Below are positions 31,718 to 40,910 of a stretch of 64,000 bases of DNA, one piece after another. The position numbers were made by a program, and so were the translations under genes. Location of the stretch: contig NZ_CP095376.1 of NCBI RefSeq assembly GCF_023008405.1, positions 1,078,001-1,142,000 on the forward strand, read 5' to 3'. Numbering within the stretch: the first letter of the stretch is position 1; every line of letters starts with the position of its first letter. Below the pieces are notes generated by a model, which made no database searches, was not told the origin of the DNA, and saw only the letters and a list, made by a program, of their open reading frames with translations. The DNA comes from Amycolatopsis sp. FBCC-B4732. Lineage in GTDB: Bacteria; Actinomycetota; Actinomycetes; Mycobacteriales; Pseudonocardiaceae.

Positions 31718-32930
31718 AGTGCGTGCCTTCCGCCGTCGGTACGTAGGCGGGCAGTATCGCACCGACCCGGAAGCCGCCGCCGGGGGCTGGGCCTGCCTCG
31801 AAGCGGCCGCCGACCAGCTCCACCCGCTGGCGCAGGCCCGCCAGGCCCGCTCCGGAGCCGCTCTTGGCCAGGGCCGGGTCGGGTGGGCGGGCCGCCGCCG
31901 TGTTGGTGATCGAGACGTCCAGGCCGGCTTCGCGGTAGTGCAGGGAAACCGTCGCCGACGCGCCCGGTGCGTGCTTGCGCACGTTCGTCAGTGCCTCCTG
32001 GACCAGCCGGAACGCCGTGCGCGCGACCGTCGGGGACAGCCGGGCCGGGTCGCCGTCCACCAGCAGCTCCGTCGTCACGCCGACCGAACGGGACTCCTCC
32101 ACCAGCCGCGCCGGGTCTCCAGGCTCGGCCGGGCTGAGCGTCCGGGCGCCCACGACCTCCGTGCCGTTGCGCAGGACGCCGACCAGGTCGCGCAGCTCGT
32201 CGAGCGCTTGGGCGCCTTCGCGGCGGATGTCCTCCGCCGCCGTCCGGACCGCCGGCTCGGCCGACGTCACGCCCAGCGCGCCGGCGTGCAGCACCATCAG
32301 GCTGAGCCGGTGCGTGACGACGTCGTGCATCTCGCCCGCGAGGCGCCGCCGTTCCTCCGCGCGGGCCTGCTCGGCGAGCAGGTGCTGCTCGCGTTCTGCT
32401 CGTTCCGCGCGGTCGCGCAGCGACTGCAGCAGCTGGCGCCTCGCCTCGAAGTACAGCGAAACCAGGGCCGGCAGCGCCGTGCTGAGCAGCCCGAACGGCG
32501 TCACCGCCCAGCTCGGTGTCCACGGCCGCGCGGCCACGACGGCCAGGATCCCGGCGACCCACAGCACGGTCCGCCGGTCCAGCACCCGCGCCGCCTGCGA
32601 AAGGATCACCGGGGCGATCGTCGGGACGGTCAGCAGCGCGAGCGGGTTGACCGGCACCAGCAGACCGGGTGCGAACAGGTCGGACGCCAGCATCGCGAAC
32701 GCCGCCGCCGTGACGAACGCGCACACTTGGACCGGGAACCGGAACAACAGCACCAGCGTGCAGTCGCAGACCACCTGCAGGACCAGCCCGGCCGCCGGGC
32801 CGAGCGCCCCCGACGTCCGGTCGCCCAGCGCGAAGAAGAGCGCGTTCAGCCCGGCGAACGCGAACGCGGCGAAGAACAGCCAGTAGGCGTCGGAGCGGCT
32901 CGGCCACAACGGCCGCCGGGCGGTGGTCAC
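31692..32930 (-). CDS. NarX/LiaS-type sensor histidine kinase
   Basis: 412 aa from a GTG at 32930. The N-terminal ~190 residues contain about six hydrophobic helices with very short loops, so the signal is probably sensed within or at the membrane. The HisKA_3 phospho-acceptor is in AGEMHDVVTHRLSLMVLHAG. The ATPase part has RLVQEALTNVRKHAPGASAT and SGAGLAGLRQRVELVGG. Typical actinobacterial two-component kinase paired with the LuxR-type regulator. Confidence 0.92.
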   Translation of the reverse strand: MTTARRPLWPSRSDAYWLFFAAFAFAGLNALFFALGDRTSGALGPAAGLVLQVVCDCTLVLLFRFPVQVCAFVTAAAFAMLASDLFAPGLLVPVNPLALLTVPTIAPVILSQAARVLDRRTVLWVAGILAVVAARPWTPSWAVTPFGLLSTALPALVSLYFEARRQLLQSLRDRAERAEREQHLLAEQARAEERRRLAGEMHDVVTHRLSLMVLHAGALGVTSAEPAVRTAAEDIRREGAQALDELRDLVGVLRNGTEVVGARTLSPAEPGDPARLVEESRSVGVTTELLVDGDPARLSPTVARTAFRLVQEALTNVRKHAPGASATVSLHYREAGLDVSITNTAAARPPDPALAKSGSGAGLAGLRQRVELVGGRFEAGPAPGGGFRVGAILPAYVPTAEGTHCDPGARGR

Positions 32931-33101
32931 GCGGTCACGGTAACCGCCGCGCAAGCCCGCCGCGCCCGGATGACAACCAAAGTTGCGGGCCGCCCCCGGA
33001 GCCCGCAACCTTCGGCGCCGCGATCACCACCCTCGTCCGCTTTCGCGGGGTCCCGGCGAACCGGTGGACTGGGGACACCACGGCGAAGGGGGGAAGAAGC
33101 G

Positions 33102-34544
33102 ATGACTGTCCTGACGCGACCGAAGACGACGTTCGCCACGGGCCCGGTGCTCGTGGTCGCGGGACTGGCCGGGCTCGCGCTGCTGCTGACCAGCGGGCGC
33201 TACGCCGGCGGGTTCGACGAGCTCTACTTCCTGGTGGCCGGTCGAGATCACCTGGACTGGGGGTATTTCGACCAGCCACCGCTCATCCCGGCGCTCGCGG
33301 CGGCGATGGACTGGCTCGCGCCGGACTCGCTCGTCGTGCTGCGCCTGCCGATGACGCTGGCCGCGGCCGCCGGGGTGGTCGTCACGGCGCTGATCGCCCG
33401 CGAGTTCGGCGGCGGCCGCAGCGCCCAGGTGATGGCGGCCGCGTGCTACGCGACCTCCGGCATCGTCATCACGAGCCACTGGCTGGCCACCTACGTGCTC
33501 GACCCGTTCCTCTGGACGGTCGTCATGTGGCTGCTGGTCCGCTGGACCCGCACCCGCCGCGACGGCCTGCTCGTCTGGGCCGGCGTCGTGACGGCGGTGT
33601 CGCTGGAGACGAAGTTCCTGATCCCCGCGCTCTGGGCGGCGGTGCTGCTCGCCGCGCTGTGGCTGGGCCCGCGGGAGCTGCTCACCCGGCCGAAGCTCTG
33701 GCTGGGCGCCGCGATCGCGGTCGTGGCCACGCTGCCGACGCTGGTCTGGCAGGCCACCCACGGCTGGCCGTACACCCACATGAGTGACGTCGTCGCGGCG
33801 GAATTCCCCGGCTACGGCGGCTTCGCGCGGGACGCGCTGCTCGGCGCCGGGGTCGGGGCCGGCGTGCTCGCGCTGCTCTACGGGGTCTGGCGGCTGCTGC
33901 GCTCGCCCGAACTGCGGCCGTACCGGTACCTCGGCGTCGCGGCGCTGGTGGTGTCGGTGGCCGTGCTGGTCATGCACGGCCGAGCCAACTACGTCATGGG
34001 GCTGTACGCGGTGCCGTTCGCGGCCGCGGCCACCGAGCTCAGCAGGCGGAACCTGGTCCGGTGGTGGAAAGCGGTGGTGTGGCCGGTGTTCGCGGTGTCG
34101 GCCGTCGTCACGCTCGCCGCGCTGCCGGTGTGGCCGGCGACGGCGCGGACGTCGTACGGGCCGTTCCTGCTCGGCAGCACGTTCGCGCAGGGGGAGCTGC
34201 CGCAGCAGGAACTGGCGAAGGCGGTCGGGCAGGCGTACGCGGCCCTGCCCGCGGACGTCCGGGCGCGGACCGCGGTGTACGCCGAGATCTACCCGTTCGC
34301 GGCGGTGACGGAGTTCTACGGCCCGCCGTCCGGTATCCACCGTGTCTACAGTGGACACCGCGGGTACTGGTACTTCGGGCCGCCGCCGGAAACGGCCGAC
34401 GCGGTGCTGTTCCTGGGCTTCGACCCCGGCCTGCTGCGGCCGTACTTCGCGCACGAGACGACGGTGGTCGACGGACTGCTGTGGGAATACGACGGCCGGA
34501 CGGCGCCGTGGCGGGACATCTGGCCCGCGCTGAAGCGGCAGTGA
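33102..34544 (+). CDS. Membrane glycosyltransferase, PMT/ArnT-like (GT39/GT83)
   Basis: 480 aa with about ten to eleven transmembrane helices. The first luminal/extracellular loop has the catalytic acidic pair (YAGGFDELYFLVAGRDHLDW, then GYFDQPPLIP), the hallmark of GT-C enzymes that use polyprenyl-phosphate sugars. A large hydrophilic C-terminal portion lies outside the membrane. It would transfer a sugar to a protein or lipid acceptor on the outer face. Ribosome site GGGGGAAG. The GPP34 gene starts 11 nt downstream. Confidence 0.9.
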   Translation: MTVLTRPKTTFATGPVLVVAGLAGLALLLTSGRYAGGFDELYFLVAGRDHLDWGYFDQPPLIPALAAAMDWLAPDSLVVLRLPMTLAAAAGVVVTALIAREFGGGRSAQVMAAACYATSGIVITSHWLATYVLDPFLWTVVMWLLVRWTRTRRDGLLVWAGVVTAVSLETKFLIPALWAAVLLAALWLGPRELLTRPKLWLGAAIAVVATLPTLVWQATHGWPYTHMSDVVAAEFPGYGGFARDALLGAGVGAGVLALLYGVWRLLRSPELRPYRYLGVAALVVSVAVLVMHGRANYVMGLYAVPFAAAATELSRRNLVRWWKAVVWPVFAVSAVVTLAALPVWPATARTSYGPFLLGSTFAQGELPQQELAKAVGQAYAALPADVRARTAVYAEIYPFAAVTEFYGPPSGIHRVYSGHRGYWYFGPPPETADAVLFLGFDPGLLRPYFAHETTVVDGLLWEYDGRTAPWRDIWPALKRQ

Positions 34545-34555
34545 GGAGAACGACG

Positions 34556-35209
34556 ATGCTTTCCCTGCCCGCACGGGCGTACCTGCTCGCCTGCGACACC
34601 CGGCGGGACCGGCTGCCGGACCGCGAGCGCGTGGCGCTGCTGGTCCGCGCGGCGGCACTGACGGACCTGGTGCTGCGCGGCCTGGTCGCCGACGACGGCG
34701 GCCGCCCGGTCGTCACCGGCGCCGGCGGCACCGGGCACCTGGTGCTCGACGACCTGCTCGTCGAGCTGGCCGCGGACCCGCACCGCAAGTGGCGCGCCCG
34801 GGTCCGCCGCGGTGCCCGTGGCACGCTCGAATCCCTGGAAGCGCAGCTCGACGCGGCCGGGGTGATCACGCTGCGGACGTCGCGGGTGCTGGGGCTGTTC
34901 CCGCGCCGCCGCCCGGAGGTCCGCGACCGCGCCGAGGCGGCCGCGCTGCACGACGAGGTGGCGTCGGCGCTGCGGAGCACCGGCGAGGTGCCCCCGGCGG
35001 TGGCGGCTCTGACGGCGTTGGCCGCGGCGGTCGAGCTGGGCGCGGTGCTTCCGCGCGCGGAACGGCGGCGGCACAAGGCGCGGATCGCGCAGCTGGAGGA
35101 GCAGGCGGGCGCGGCGGTCCCGGCCCTGCGCAAGGTGATCCGCGAGGTGAACGCGGCCCGCGCGGCGGCGATCTCGGCGGCGTCGGGCGGCGGTGGGGGT
35201 GGCGGCTGA
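34556..35209 (+). CDS. GOLPH3/VPS74 (GPP34) family protein
   Basis: 217 aa. The family pattern is clear: YLLACDTRRDRLPDRERVAL, LVRAAALTDLVLRGLV, then LESLEAQLDAAGVITLRTSR, FPRRRPEVRD and DEVASAL. Eukaryotic GOLPH3 binds PI4P and the tails of Golgi glycosyltransferases; bacterial members are common in actinomycetes and uncharacterised. Here it directly follows a polytopic glycosyltransferase, suggesting a conserved partnership. The C-terminus ends in a run of Gly encoded by the edge of the following GC-rich repeat, so the last ~8 residues may be a repeat-derived extension. Confidence 0.9.
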   Translation: MLSLPARAYLLACDTRRDRLPDRERVALLVRAAALTDLVLRGLVADDGGRPVVTGAGGTGHLVLDDLLVELAADPHRKWRARVRRGARGTLESLEAQLDAAGVITLRTSRVLGLFPRRRPEVRDRAEAAALHDEVASALRSTGEVPPAVAALTALAAAVELGAVLPRAERRRHKARIAQLEEQAGAAVPALRKVIREVNAARAAAISAASGGGGGGG

Positions 35210-35600
35210 GCGGTGCCGCCGCGGGGAAGCGGATGTGGCCGGCGGTGGTCGCGGCTGAGCGGTGCCGCCGCGGGGAAGCGGCGGAGCCGGTGCGGCGCAG
35301 GTGAATGCGGTGCCGCCGCGGGAGAGCGGTGCCGCTGCCGGGATGGGTTCGCGTGGCGGCCTCGGGTGGCGGCTGAGCGGTGCCGCCGCGGGGAAGCGGC
35401 GGAGCCGGTGCGGCGCAGGTAAATGCGGTGCCGCCGCGGGAGGCGGATGCGGCCGGCGGTGCCGCCGCGGGAGAGCGGTGCCGCTGCCGGGATGGGTTCG
35501 CGTGGCGGCCTCGGGTGGCGGCTGAGCGGTGCCGCCGCGGGGAAGCGGCGGAGCCGGTGCCGCGCAAGTGAATGCGGCCCGCATGGCGGCGGAAGTGCGG
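35204..35600. repeat. Minisatellite with near-identical long units
   Basis: GGCTGAGCGGTGCCGCCGCG begins at 35204, 35253, 35371 and 35520. The block 35312-35409 is repeated almost without change at 35461-35558 (offset 149 bp, about 98 bp identical), and the block from 35253 recurs at 35371 (offset 118 bp). The region 35210-35722 has no supported gene. The high identity implies recent duplication, unlike the decayed arrays elsewhere in this window. Confidence 0.85.
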
Positions 35601-35722
35601 CCGGAGCGGCCGCACTACCGCAGCGGTGCCGCCGCGCGATGGGCTGCGGTGCGGGCGTCCTCCACGGCGCTTCGCTCCGCGGGGGCCGGCTGACGCCAGG
35701 GAGCCGAGGGGGCTCGCTGGCG

Positions 35723-36337
35723 TCAGCCGGTGAACAGCCGGCCGAGGTAGTAGTCCACTGTGGCCACTGCTTCGGCCGGTGTTCGGTGTCCCATCAGGAT
35801 TTCCGAGCCCTGCGAGTCCGCGAGGGCCCACAGGATCGCCGCCTCCGTCGCGGGGTCGGCCCACGCCGGGACGTCGCCCGCTTCCTGGGCCTGGCGGACC
35901 TGGTCGGCGAAGAACGCCAGCAGTTCGGGCATGCCCTCGCCGAACACCTTCGACATCGCCGGGTCGGCGACCGCGCGGATGAAGTACGCGACGCCCATCA
36001 GGAAGTCGCCCTCGCTGTCCGGGTCGCGCGGGAGGACCTCGACCAGGCACGCGCGCAGGATCGAGCGCGGGGTCGGCGGTCCCTCGGCGAGCACCTTCGC
36101 CGTGATCCGCTCGCTGCGGAGCTTGTGCCGGTGCTCCAGGGCGAACCGCAGCATTTCGTCCTTGGTCTTGAAGTAGTGCTGCACCGATCCCATGGACATG
36201 CCCGCTTCGGCGGCGACGTGGCGAAGGCTGACGCCCTCCAGCCCGGCTCTCGTGGTCAGCCGCTGGAGCGCCTCCGCGATCTGCACGCGGCGCTGTTCGT
36301 GGTCCACCTGTTTCGGCACGTCCGCTCCCGTTGTCAT
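35723..36337 (-). CDS. TetR-family regulator
   Basis: 204 aa from an ATG at 36337. HTH at ~30-60 (EGVSLRHVAAEAGMSMGSVQ, HYFKTKDEMLRFALEHR); C-terminal domain of the TetR_C_6/BetI-like kind (PRDPDSEGDFLMGVAYFIRA). The start codon lies within a palindrome that recurs 39 bp away, in front of the divergent PH-domain genes, so it probably represses itself and them. Confidence 0.92.
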   Translation of the reverse strand: MTTGADVPKQVDHEQRRVQIAEALQRLTTRAGLEGVSLRHVAAEAGMSMGSVQHYFKTKDEMLRFALEHRHKLRSERITAKVLAEGPPTPRSILRACLVEVLPRDPDSEGDFLMGVAYFIRAVADPAMSKVFGEGMPELLAFFADQVRQAQEAGDVPAWADPATEAAILWALADSQGSEILMGHRTPAEAVATVDYYLGRLFTG

Positions 36338-36386
36338 GCGATCGCATTGCGAAGACCCGGCGTCCGCCGTTACGATGCGGTCGCAT
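36336..36386. promoter_or_regulatory. Paired TetR-type operators
   Basis: ATGCGATCGCAT (36336-36347) and ATGCGGTCGCAT (36375-36386), each followed by TG, are matching 12-bp palindromes centred 39 bp apart. One overlaps the tetR start codon and the other lies 24 bp before the GTG at 36411. Confidence 0.75.
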
Positions 36387-36410
36387 TGTAAAACAACCTC
36401 GGGGGTATCC

Positions 36411-36908
36411 GTGTCTGACGGTGTGGTGCGGCTGAGGCCGCCGCGCAACGCGCTCGATCGCCGCGCGATCGGCTGGTGGCGCACGCAGTGGGCGCTCGTG
36501 TTCGGGCCGGCCGTGCTGGTCCTCGTCCTGCTCGGCGTGCTGATCCCGCCGGCCGCGTTCTGGCTGCTCGGCCCGGCCGCCGTGCTCGCGGTGGTCGGCG
36601 CCGCGTGGTGCGCCGTCCTGCCGGTCTGGTGGTTCGGCCTGCACCGCTGGGAGGTCACCGGCACCGCCGTCTACGTCCGGTCGGGCTTCCTCTGGCAGGA
36701 GTGGCGGGTGGCGCCGCTCTCGCGCGTCCAGACCGTCGACACGCTGCGCGGGCCGCTGCAGCAGCGCTTCGGGCTCGCCACGGTCACCGTGACCACGGCG
36801 TCGGCGCGCGGCGCGGTCAAGCTCCGCGGGCTCGACGCGCAGGTCGCCGCGGACGTCGCCGAGCGGCTGACCGACCGCACCGAAGCCACGCCCGGGGACG
36901 CGACGTGA
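36411..36908 (+). CDS. Membrane protein with bacterial PH domain (YdbS-like)
   Basis: 165 aa. Two membrane helices (~30-50 and ~55-78) precede a bPH2 domain (HRWEVTGTAVYVRSGFLWQE, then VQTVDTLRGPLQQRFGLATV). GTG start after a GGGGG ribosome site. Its stop overlaps the next PH gene (GTGA). The pairing of a small and a large PH protein is the YdbS/YdbT arrangement. The bacilli YdbST pair has been linked to protection from certain bacteriocins; function here is unknown. Confidence 0.85.
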   Translation: MSDGVVRLRPPRNALDRRAIGWWRTQWALVFGPAVLVLVLLGVLIPPAAFWLLGPAAVLAVVGAAWCAVLPVWWFGLHRWEVTGTAVYVRSGFLWQEWRVAPLSRVQTVDTLRGPLQQRFGLATVTVTTASARGAVKLRGLDAQVAADVAERLTDRTEATPGDAT

Positions 36909-38377
36909 GCGAGTGGCGCCGGCTCGACCGGCGCACCCTCGGCGTCACCGCGCTCGTCACGGCGGGGATCGCCGTCTCGGCGGGGATCCCGGTCGCCATC
37001 GGGACGCGCTCGCTGTGGCTCGTCCCGGCCGCCGTCCTGTTCGTCGGCCTCGGCGTGCTCGGCGACTACGTCCGCTGGCGCGCCACCCGGTTCCGCTGCA
37101 CGCCCGAGCGCCTGGAACTGGAGTTCCGGTTCGCCGCCCACACGCGCAAGTCGCTGCCGCGCGAGCGGATCCGCACCGCCGACCTGACGGCCAACCCGCT
37201 GCACCGCGCGTTCGGCGTCGCCGTGCTGACCGTCGGCACCGGACAGCACGAGAAGTCCGGCCAGAGCGGCCTCACCCTCGCCCCATTGGCCAGGGCGGAC
37301 GCCGAAGCCCTGCGCACCGAGCTGCTCCACCGCGGCACCGCAACTGAGAGCCCCGGGGCCACCGACGGTTCGCTGGCGAGCCTCGACCCGCGCTGGATCC
37401 GGTACGCGCCGGTGTCGTTCGTCGCGCCGGCGCTCGGCCTGTCCGCGTTCGGCGCGCTGTTCAAGGTCGCGGACTGGTTCGGGGCCGGCGGCGGCCTGCT
37501 GAACTGGCTGCTGGACCGCTTCGGCGACCTCCCGCTCGCCGCCAGCGTCCTGCTCCTGCTGGTCCTGGCGGTCGTCCTCGGCGTGGCCGGCGCCGCGGGC
37601 CTGTTCGCCGAGATGTGGTGGCACTACCGGCTGGACCGCGAACCCGGCGGCACCCTGCGCGTCCGCCGCGGCCTGCTGACGACCCGGTCGGTCACCCTCG
37701 AGGAGCGGCGCCTGCGCGGGGTCGAGCTCGTCGAGCCGCTCGGGGCCCGGCTCGCCGGCGCCGCACGCGTCGACGCCATCGCCACCGGCGTGAAGCGCGA
37801 CGACGACAAGTCCGAATCCAAGACGCTGCTGCCGGCAGCACCGCGGGCGGTGGCCGTCGACGTCGCCGCGAGGGTGCTGGGCGAGCCCGTCGCGGACGTC
37901 CCGCTGGTGGCGCACCCGCGGGCCGCCCGTGGCCGCCGGCTGCGCTGGGCCCTGCTGACCGCGCTGGTGCCGGTGCTGGTCCTGCTGGTGCTCGGCGCGC
38001 TGCTGACCGACGTCCTGCTCGTGCTGGGCGGGGCCCTCGCCGTCGTCGCGCTGCCGGTCGCGGTCCTGCTGGCCCTGGACGCCTACCGCGGCCTCGGGCA
38101 CGGTTCGCGCGACCGCTACCTGGTGCTGCGCGCGGGCACGGTCCGGCGCGGCACGGCCGTCCTGGCGCGGGACGGGGTGATCGGCTGGACCGTGAAGCAG
38201 TCGGTGTTCCAGCGCCGCCGCGGGCTCGCGACCTTCACCGCGACCACGGCGGCAGGCACCGGCGCCTACTCGATCCTCGACGCGGACGCCGGCGAAGGGC
38301 TCGAGTTCGCGGCGGCGGCCGTGCCGGGGATCCTCACGCCGTTCGCTTCGGTACCCGCCGAAGCGTCGCGGACCTAG
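36905..38377 (+). CDS. Polytopic protein with repeated bacterial PH domains (YdbT-like)
   Basis: 490 aa. Three helix-pair/PH-domain units follow one another: ~15-145 (RCTPERLELEFRFAAHTRKS, LPRERIRTADLTANPLHRAF), ~165-320 (RGLLTTRSVTLEERRLRGVE) and ~345-470 (LRAGTVRRGTAVLARDGVIG, VFQRRRGLATFTATT). Membrane-bound, with the PH modules at the inner face. Translationally coupled to the smaller PH gene; the divergent TetR is the likely regulator. Confidence 0.88.
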   Translation: MSEWRRLDRRTLGVTALVTAGIAVSAGIPVAIGTRSLWLVPAAVLFVGLGVLGDYVRWRATRFRCTPERLELEFRFAAHTRKSLPRERIRTADLTANPLHRAFGVAVLTVGTGQHEKSGQSGLTLAPLARADAEALRTELLHRGTATESPGATDGSLASLDPRWIRYAPVSFVAPALGLSAFGALFKVADWFGAGGGLLNWLLDRFGDLPLAASVLLLLVLAVVLGVAGAAGLFAEMWWHYRLDREPGGTLRVRRGLLTTRSVTLEERRLRGVELVEPLGARLAGAARVDAIATGVKRDDDKSESKTLLPAAPRAVAVDVAARVLGEPVADVPLVAHPRAARGRRLRWALLTALVPVLVLLVLGALLTDVLLVLGGALAVVALPVAVLLALDAYRGLGHGSRDRYLVLRAGTVRRGTAVLARDGVIGWTVKQSVFQRRRGLATFTATTAAGTGAYSILDADAGEGLEFAAAAVPGILTPFASVPAEASRT

Positions 38378-38386
38378 GTTCGGGGC

Positions 38387-39151
38387 ATGGACGAATTCCG
38401 TGCCCTGCACGTCCCCGGGTCCCCGCTGCTGCTGCCGAACGCGTGGGAGTTCGGCGTCGGCGCGTTCCTCGCCGCGCAGGGCTTCCGCGCGCTCGGCACG
38501 ACGAGCCTCGGCGTCTCCGCGGCGGCGGGGGAACCGGACGGCGCGCCGTCGACGCGGGGCGCGACGGTCGCCCTCGCCGCCCGGCTGACCCGGCTGGACG
38601 CGCTGGTGAGCGTCGACATCGCCGACGGTTTCAGCGCGGACCCGGCGGCGGTCGCCGACCTGGCCGGAGAACTGGCCGCCGCCGGTGCCGTCGGCGTCAA
38701 CCTCGAAGACGGCCGCGCGGACGGCTCCCTGGCGCCGGTCGATGTCCAGTGCGCGCTGGTCACGGCGGTGAAGGAGCGCGTGCCGGAGCTGTTCGTCAAC
38801 GCGCGGACCGACACGCACTGGGCGGGCGATCGCTCGATCGCCGAAGCCGAGCGGCGGGTGCGGGCGTACGCGGCCGCGGGCGCGGACGGCGTGTTCGTGC
38901 CCGGCCTCGCCGAGCCGGCGGACGTCGAGCGGATCGTCGGCGCCGGGCTCCCGCTCAACCTGTTGTTCCTGCCCGGGAAGGTCACCGTGGCCGGGCTGGC
39001 CGAGCTGGGCGTCGCGCGGATCAGCCTCGGCTCGCTGCCGTACCGGATGGCCCTCGCGGCCGCCGCCGAAACCGCGCTGGCCGTGCGCGACGGCCGTGAC
39101 CTGCCGCTGAGCCCGCCGTCCTACGCCGAGGTCACCGCGCTGCTGCCGTAA
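38387..39151 (+). CDS. Isocitrate lyase/PEP mutase family protein
   Basis: 254 aa. TIM-barrel of the PEP mutase superfamily: LLLPNAWEFGVGAFLAAQGF, ALVSVDIADGFSADP, GAVGVNLEDGRADGSLAP and FVNARTDTHWAG. The metal-binding acids of DIADG and NLEDG are present. The Cys nucleophile of isocitrate lyases is absent, so it is a small PEP-mutase-like lyase, or carboxyvinyl-carboxyphosphonate mutase-like enzyme, of unknown substrate. Starts 9 nt after the PH gene. Confidence 0.88.
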   Translation: MDEFRALHVPGSPLLLPNAWEFGVGAFLAAQGFRALGTTSLGVSAAAGEPDGAPSTRGATVALAARLTRLDALVSVDIADGFSADPAAVADLAGELAAAGAVGVNLEDGRADGSLAPVDVQCALVTAVKERVPELFVNARTDTHWAGDRSIAEAERRVRAYAAAGADGVFVPGLAEPADVERIVGAGLPLNLLFLPGKVTVAGLAELGVARISLGSLPYRMALAAAAETALAVRDGRDLPLSPPSYAEVTALLP

Positions 39152-39183
39152 TCGGCTTGCCCCGGTCTGCTTGAGTCGGAGGC

Positions 39184-40197
39184 ATGCGTGCCTTCGGAAC
39201 CGACTTCGCCGTCCCTCCCGGCTACCTGAACACGCCCAGCGTGGGCATCCCGCCCGCGCCGGTGGCCGAAGCCGTCGCGGAGTCGGTCGAACGGTGGCGG
39301 ACCGGCGCGACCCGGCCCGGCGAGTTCGACCCGTACGTCGCGCGCTCGCGGGCCGGGTTCGCGCGGCTGCTCGGCGTCGACGCCGAGCGGGTCGCGATCG
39401 GGGCGTCGGCTTCGCAGCTCGTCGCGAACGTCGCCGCGGCCTTGCCCGCCGGCACCCGCGTCCTCGCCGCCGAGGGCGACTTCACCAGCGTCACGTTCCC
39501 GTTCGCGGCGAACCCGGGCGTCACGGTGACCGAAGTGCCGCTGGAGCGGCTGGCCGGGCGGGTCGAGGGCCACGACGTCGTGGCGGTGAGTGTCGTCCAG
39601 TCCGCCGACGGCCGGATCGCCGACCTCCCGGCCCTGCGCGCGGCGGCCGAGGCCGCCGGGGCGGCGGTGCTGCTGGACGCCACGCAGGCGGTGGGCTGGC
39701 TGCCCCTGGACGTCGCCTGGGCCGACTGGGTGGTCGCGGCGGGGTACAAGTGGCTGCTTTCGCCCCGCGGCAGCGCGTGGCTCTACGTGCGGCCGGACGC
39801 GCACGAGCGCACCCGGCCGGTCGCGGCGAACTGGTACGCGGGGGAGGACCCGTGGACGACCGTCTACGGCCTTCCGCTGCGCCTGGCCGGCGACGCGCGG
39901 GCGTTCGACCTCTCGCCGGTGTGGCTGGCCCAGGTCGGCGCCGCGGCGGCGCTGGAGTACCTCGATGGGGTGGACTTGGCGCAGGTCCGCGCGCACAACA
40001 CCGGGCTCGCCGACGCGCTGCTGGAGAAGCTCGGACTGCCCCCGCGCGGCACCGCGATCGTGTCGCTCGACGCCGATCCCGGGCGGCTGGCCTCGGCCGG
40101 GATCGCGGCGAGCGTCCGCGGCGGCCGGGTGCGGGTCGGCTTCCACCTCTACAACACCGTTGACGACGTCGAACGCGTTTTACACGCATTCGAGTGA
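39184..40197 (+). CDS. Class V aminotransferase-like PLP enzyme
   Basis: 337 aa. The fold follows kynureninase/cysteine-desulfurase relatives. A PLP-binding Asp lies in VLLDATQAVGWLPLD and the Schiff-base lysine K189 in VVAAGYKWLLSPRGSAW. The C-terminal small domain is complete (GGRVRVGFHLYNT). No sulfur-handling Cys loop is obvious, so an aminotransferase or lyase role is likely. The start is 32 nt downstream of the lyase-family gene. Confidence 0.88.
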   Translation: MRAFGTDFAVPPGYLNTPSVGIPPAPVAEAVAESVERWRTGATRPGEFDPYVARSRAGFARLLGVDAERVAIGASASQLVANVAAALPAGTRVLAAEGDFTSVTFPFAANPGVTVTEVPLERLAGRVEGHDVVAVSVVQSADGRIADLPALRAAAEAAGAAVLLDATQAVGWLPLDVAWADWVVAAGYKWLLSPRGSAWLYVRPDAHERTRPVAANWYAGEDPWTTVYGLPLRLAGDARAFDLSPVWLAQVGAAAALEYLDGVDLAQVRAHNTGLADALLEKLGLPPRGTAIVSLDADPGRLASAGIAASVRGGRVRVGFHLYNTVDDVERVLHAFE

Positions 40198-40231
40198 ACT
40201 CCGCGCGGACGGTGAACTACCGTATGGCCCC

Positions 40232-40906
40232 GTGGTTGGTGCTCGTTTCACCCCAGGCCCGTCCGACACGGCCCCGCTGGGCGCGGTGCCCCCGCAGCCC
40301 CGCCCCCCGGCGCCGGGGCCGCCGGCGCGCGACACCCGGTCCCTGCTGCTCAGGGGCGCCGGGCTGGTCGCGATCGCCGTCGTCGCCGGGCTGCTGTGGT
40401 TCCTGATCAGGCACGACTCGACGCCGGACGAGCCGGTCGCGCAGCCGCCGTCCCAGAGCACGGGGGCCTACCAGTTCACCAAAGTCGCCGGGCCGGAGCG
40501 CTCGGACGACTGCCCGGCGACGTCCTACGGCAAGACCAAGGAGTTCTTCCAGGACAACCCGTGCCAGTCGCTGGTCCGCGCGCTGTACACGACCGAGACG
40601 GGCGGGCAGAAGGCCCTGGTCTCGGTGGTCGTGGTCGGCATGCCGGACTCGTCGAAGGCCAAGGCGCTCAAGGCGCTCACCGAGCAGGACGGCACCGGCA
40701 ACGTCACGGACCTGGTGCGCGACAAGACCTTCGCCGGCACCGGCACCCCGAGCCTGAGTGGCAAGAACTCGGCGTACGCCTCGAAGGTCGACGGCACGAA
40801 CACGGTGATCGTGCTCGCCGACTTCTACGAGAAGCACACCGACAAGGCCCTGATCGAGAAGATCGCCGACGACGCCCTGCGCCTGTCGGCGGACCTCCAC
40901 TCCTGA
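40232..40906 (+). CDS. Single-pass membrane protein with extracytoplasmic domain
   Basis: 224 aa from a GTG at 40232. A Pro-rich cytoplasmic head ([15 protein letters not shown]) and one transmembrane helix ([16 protein letters not shown]) precede an extracellular domain of ~165 residues with two Cys ([20 protein letters not shown]) probably joined. The domain has regular alpha/beta segments ([20 protein letters not shown]). Family not recognised; its location opposite the DUF4439 gene resembles the Rv2843/Rv2844 neighbourhood as I remember it. Convergent with that gene, 4 nt apart. Confidence 0.78.
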   Translation: MVGARFTPGPSDTAPLGAVPPQPRPPAPGPPARDTRSLLLRGAGLVAIAVVAGLLWFLIRHDSTPDEPVAQPPSQSTGAYQFTKVAGPERSDDCPATSYGKTKEFFQDNPCQSLVRALYTTETGGQKALVSVVVVGMPDSSKAKALKALTEQDGTGNVTDLVRDKTFAGTGTPSLSGKNSAYASKVDGTNTVIVLADFYEKHTDKALIEKIADDALRLSADLHS

Positions 40907-40910
40907 CCTT

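Noticed and set aside
35262..35584. Short open frames inside the 35.2-35.6 kb minisatellite
   Set aside because: They are repeat translations in all frames without ribosome sites.
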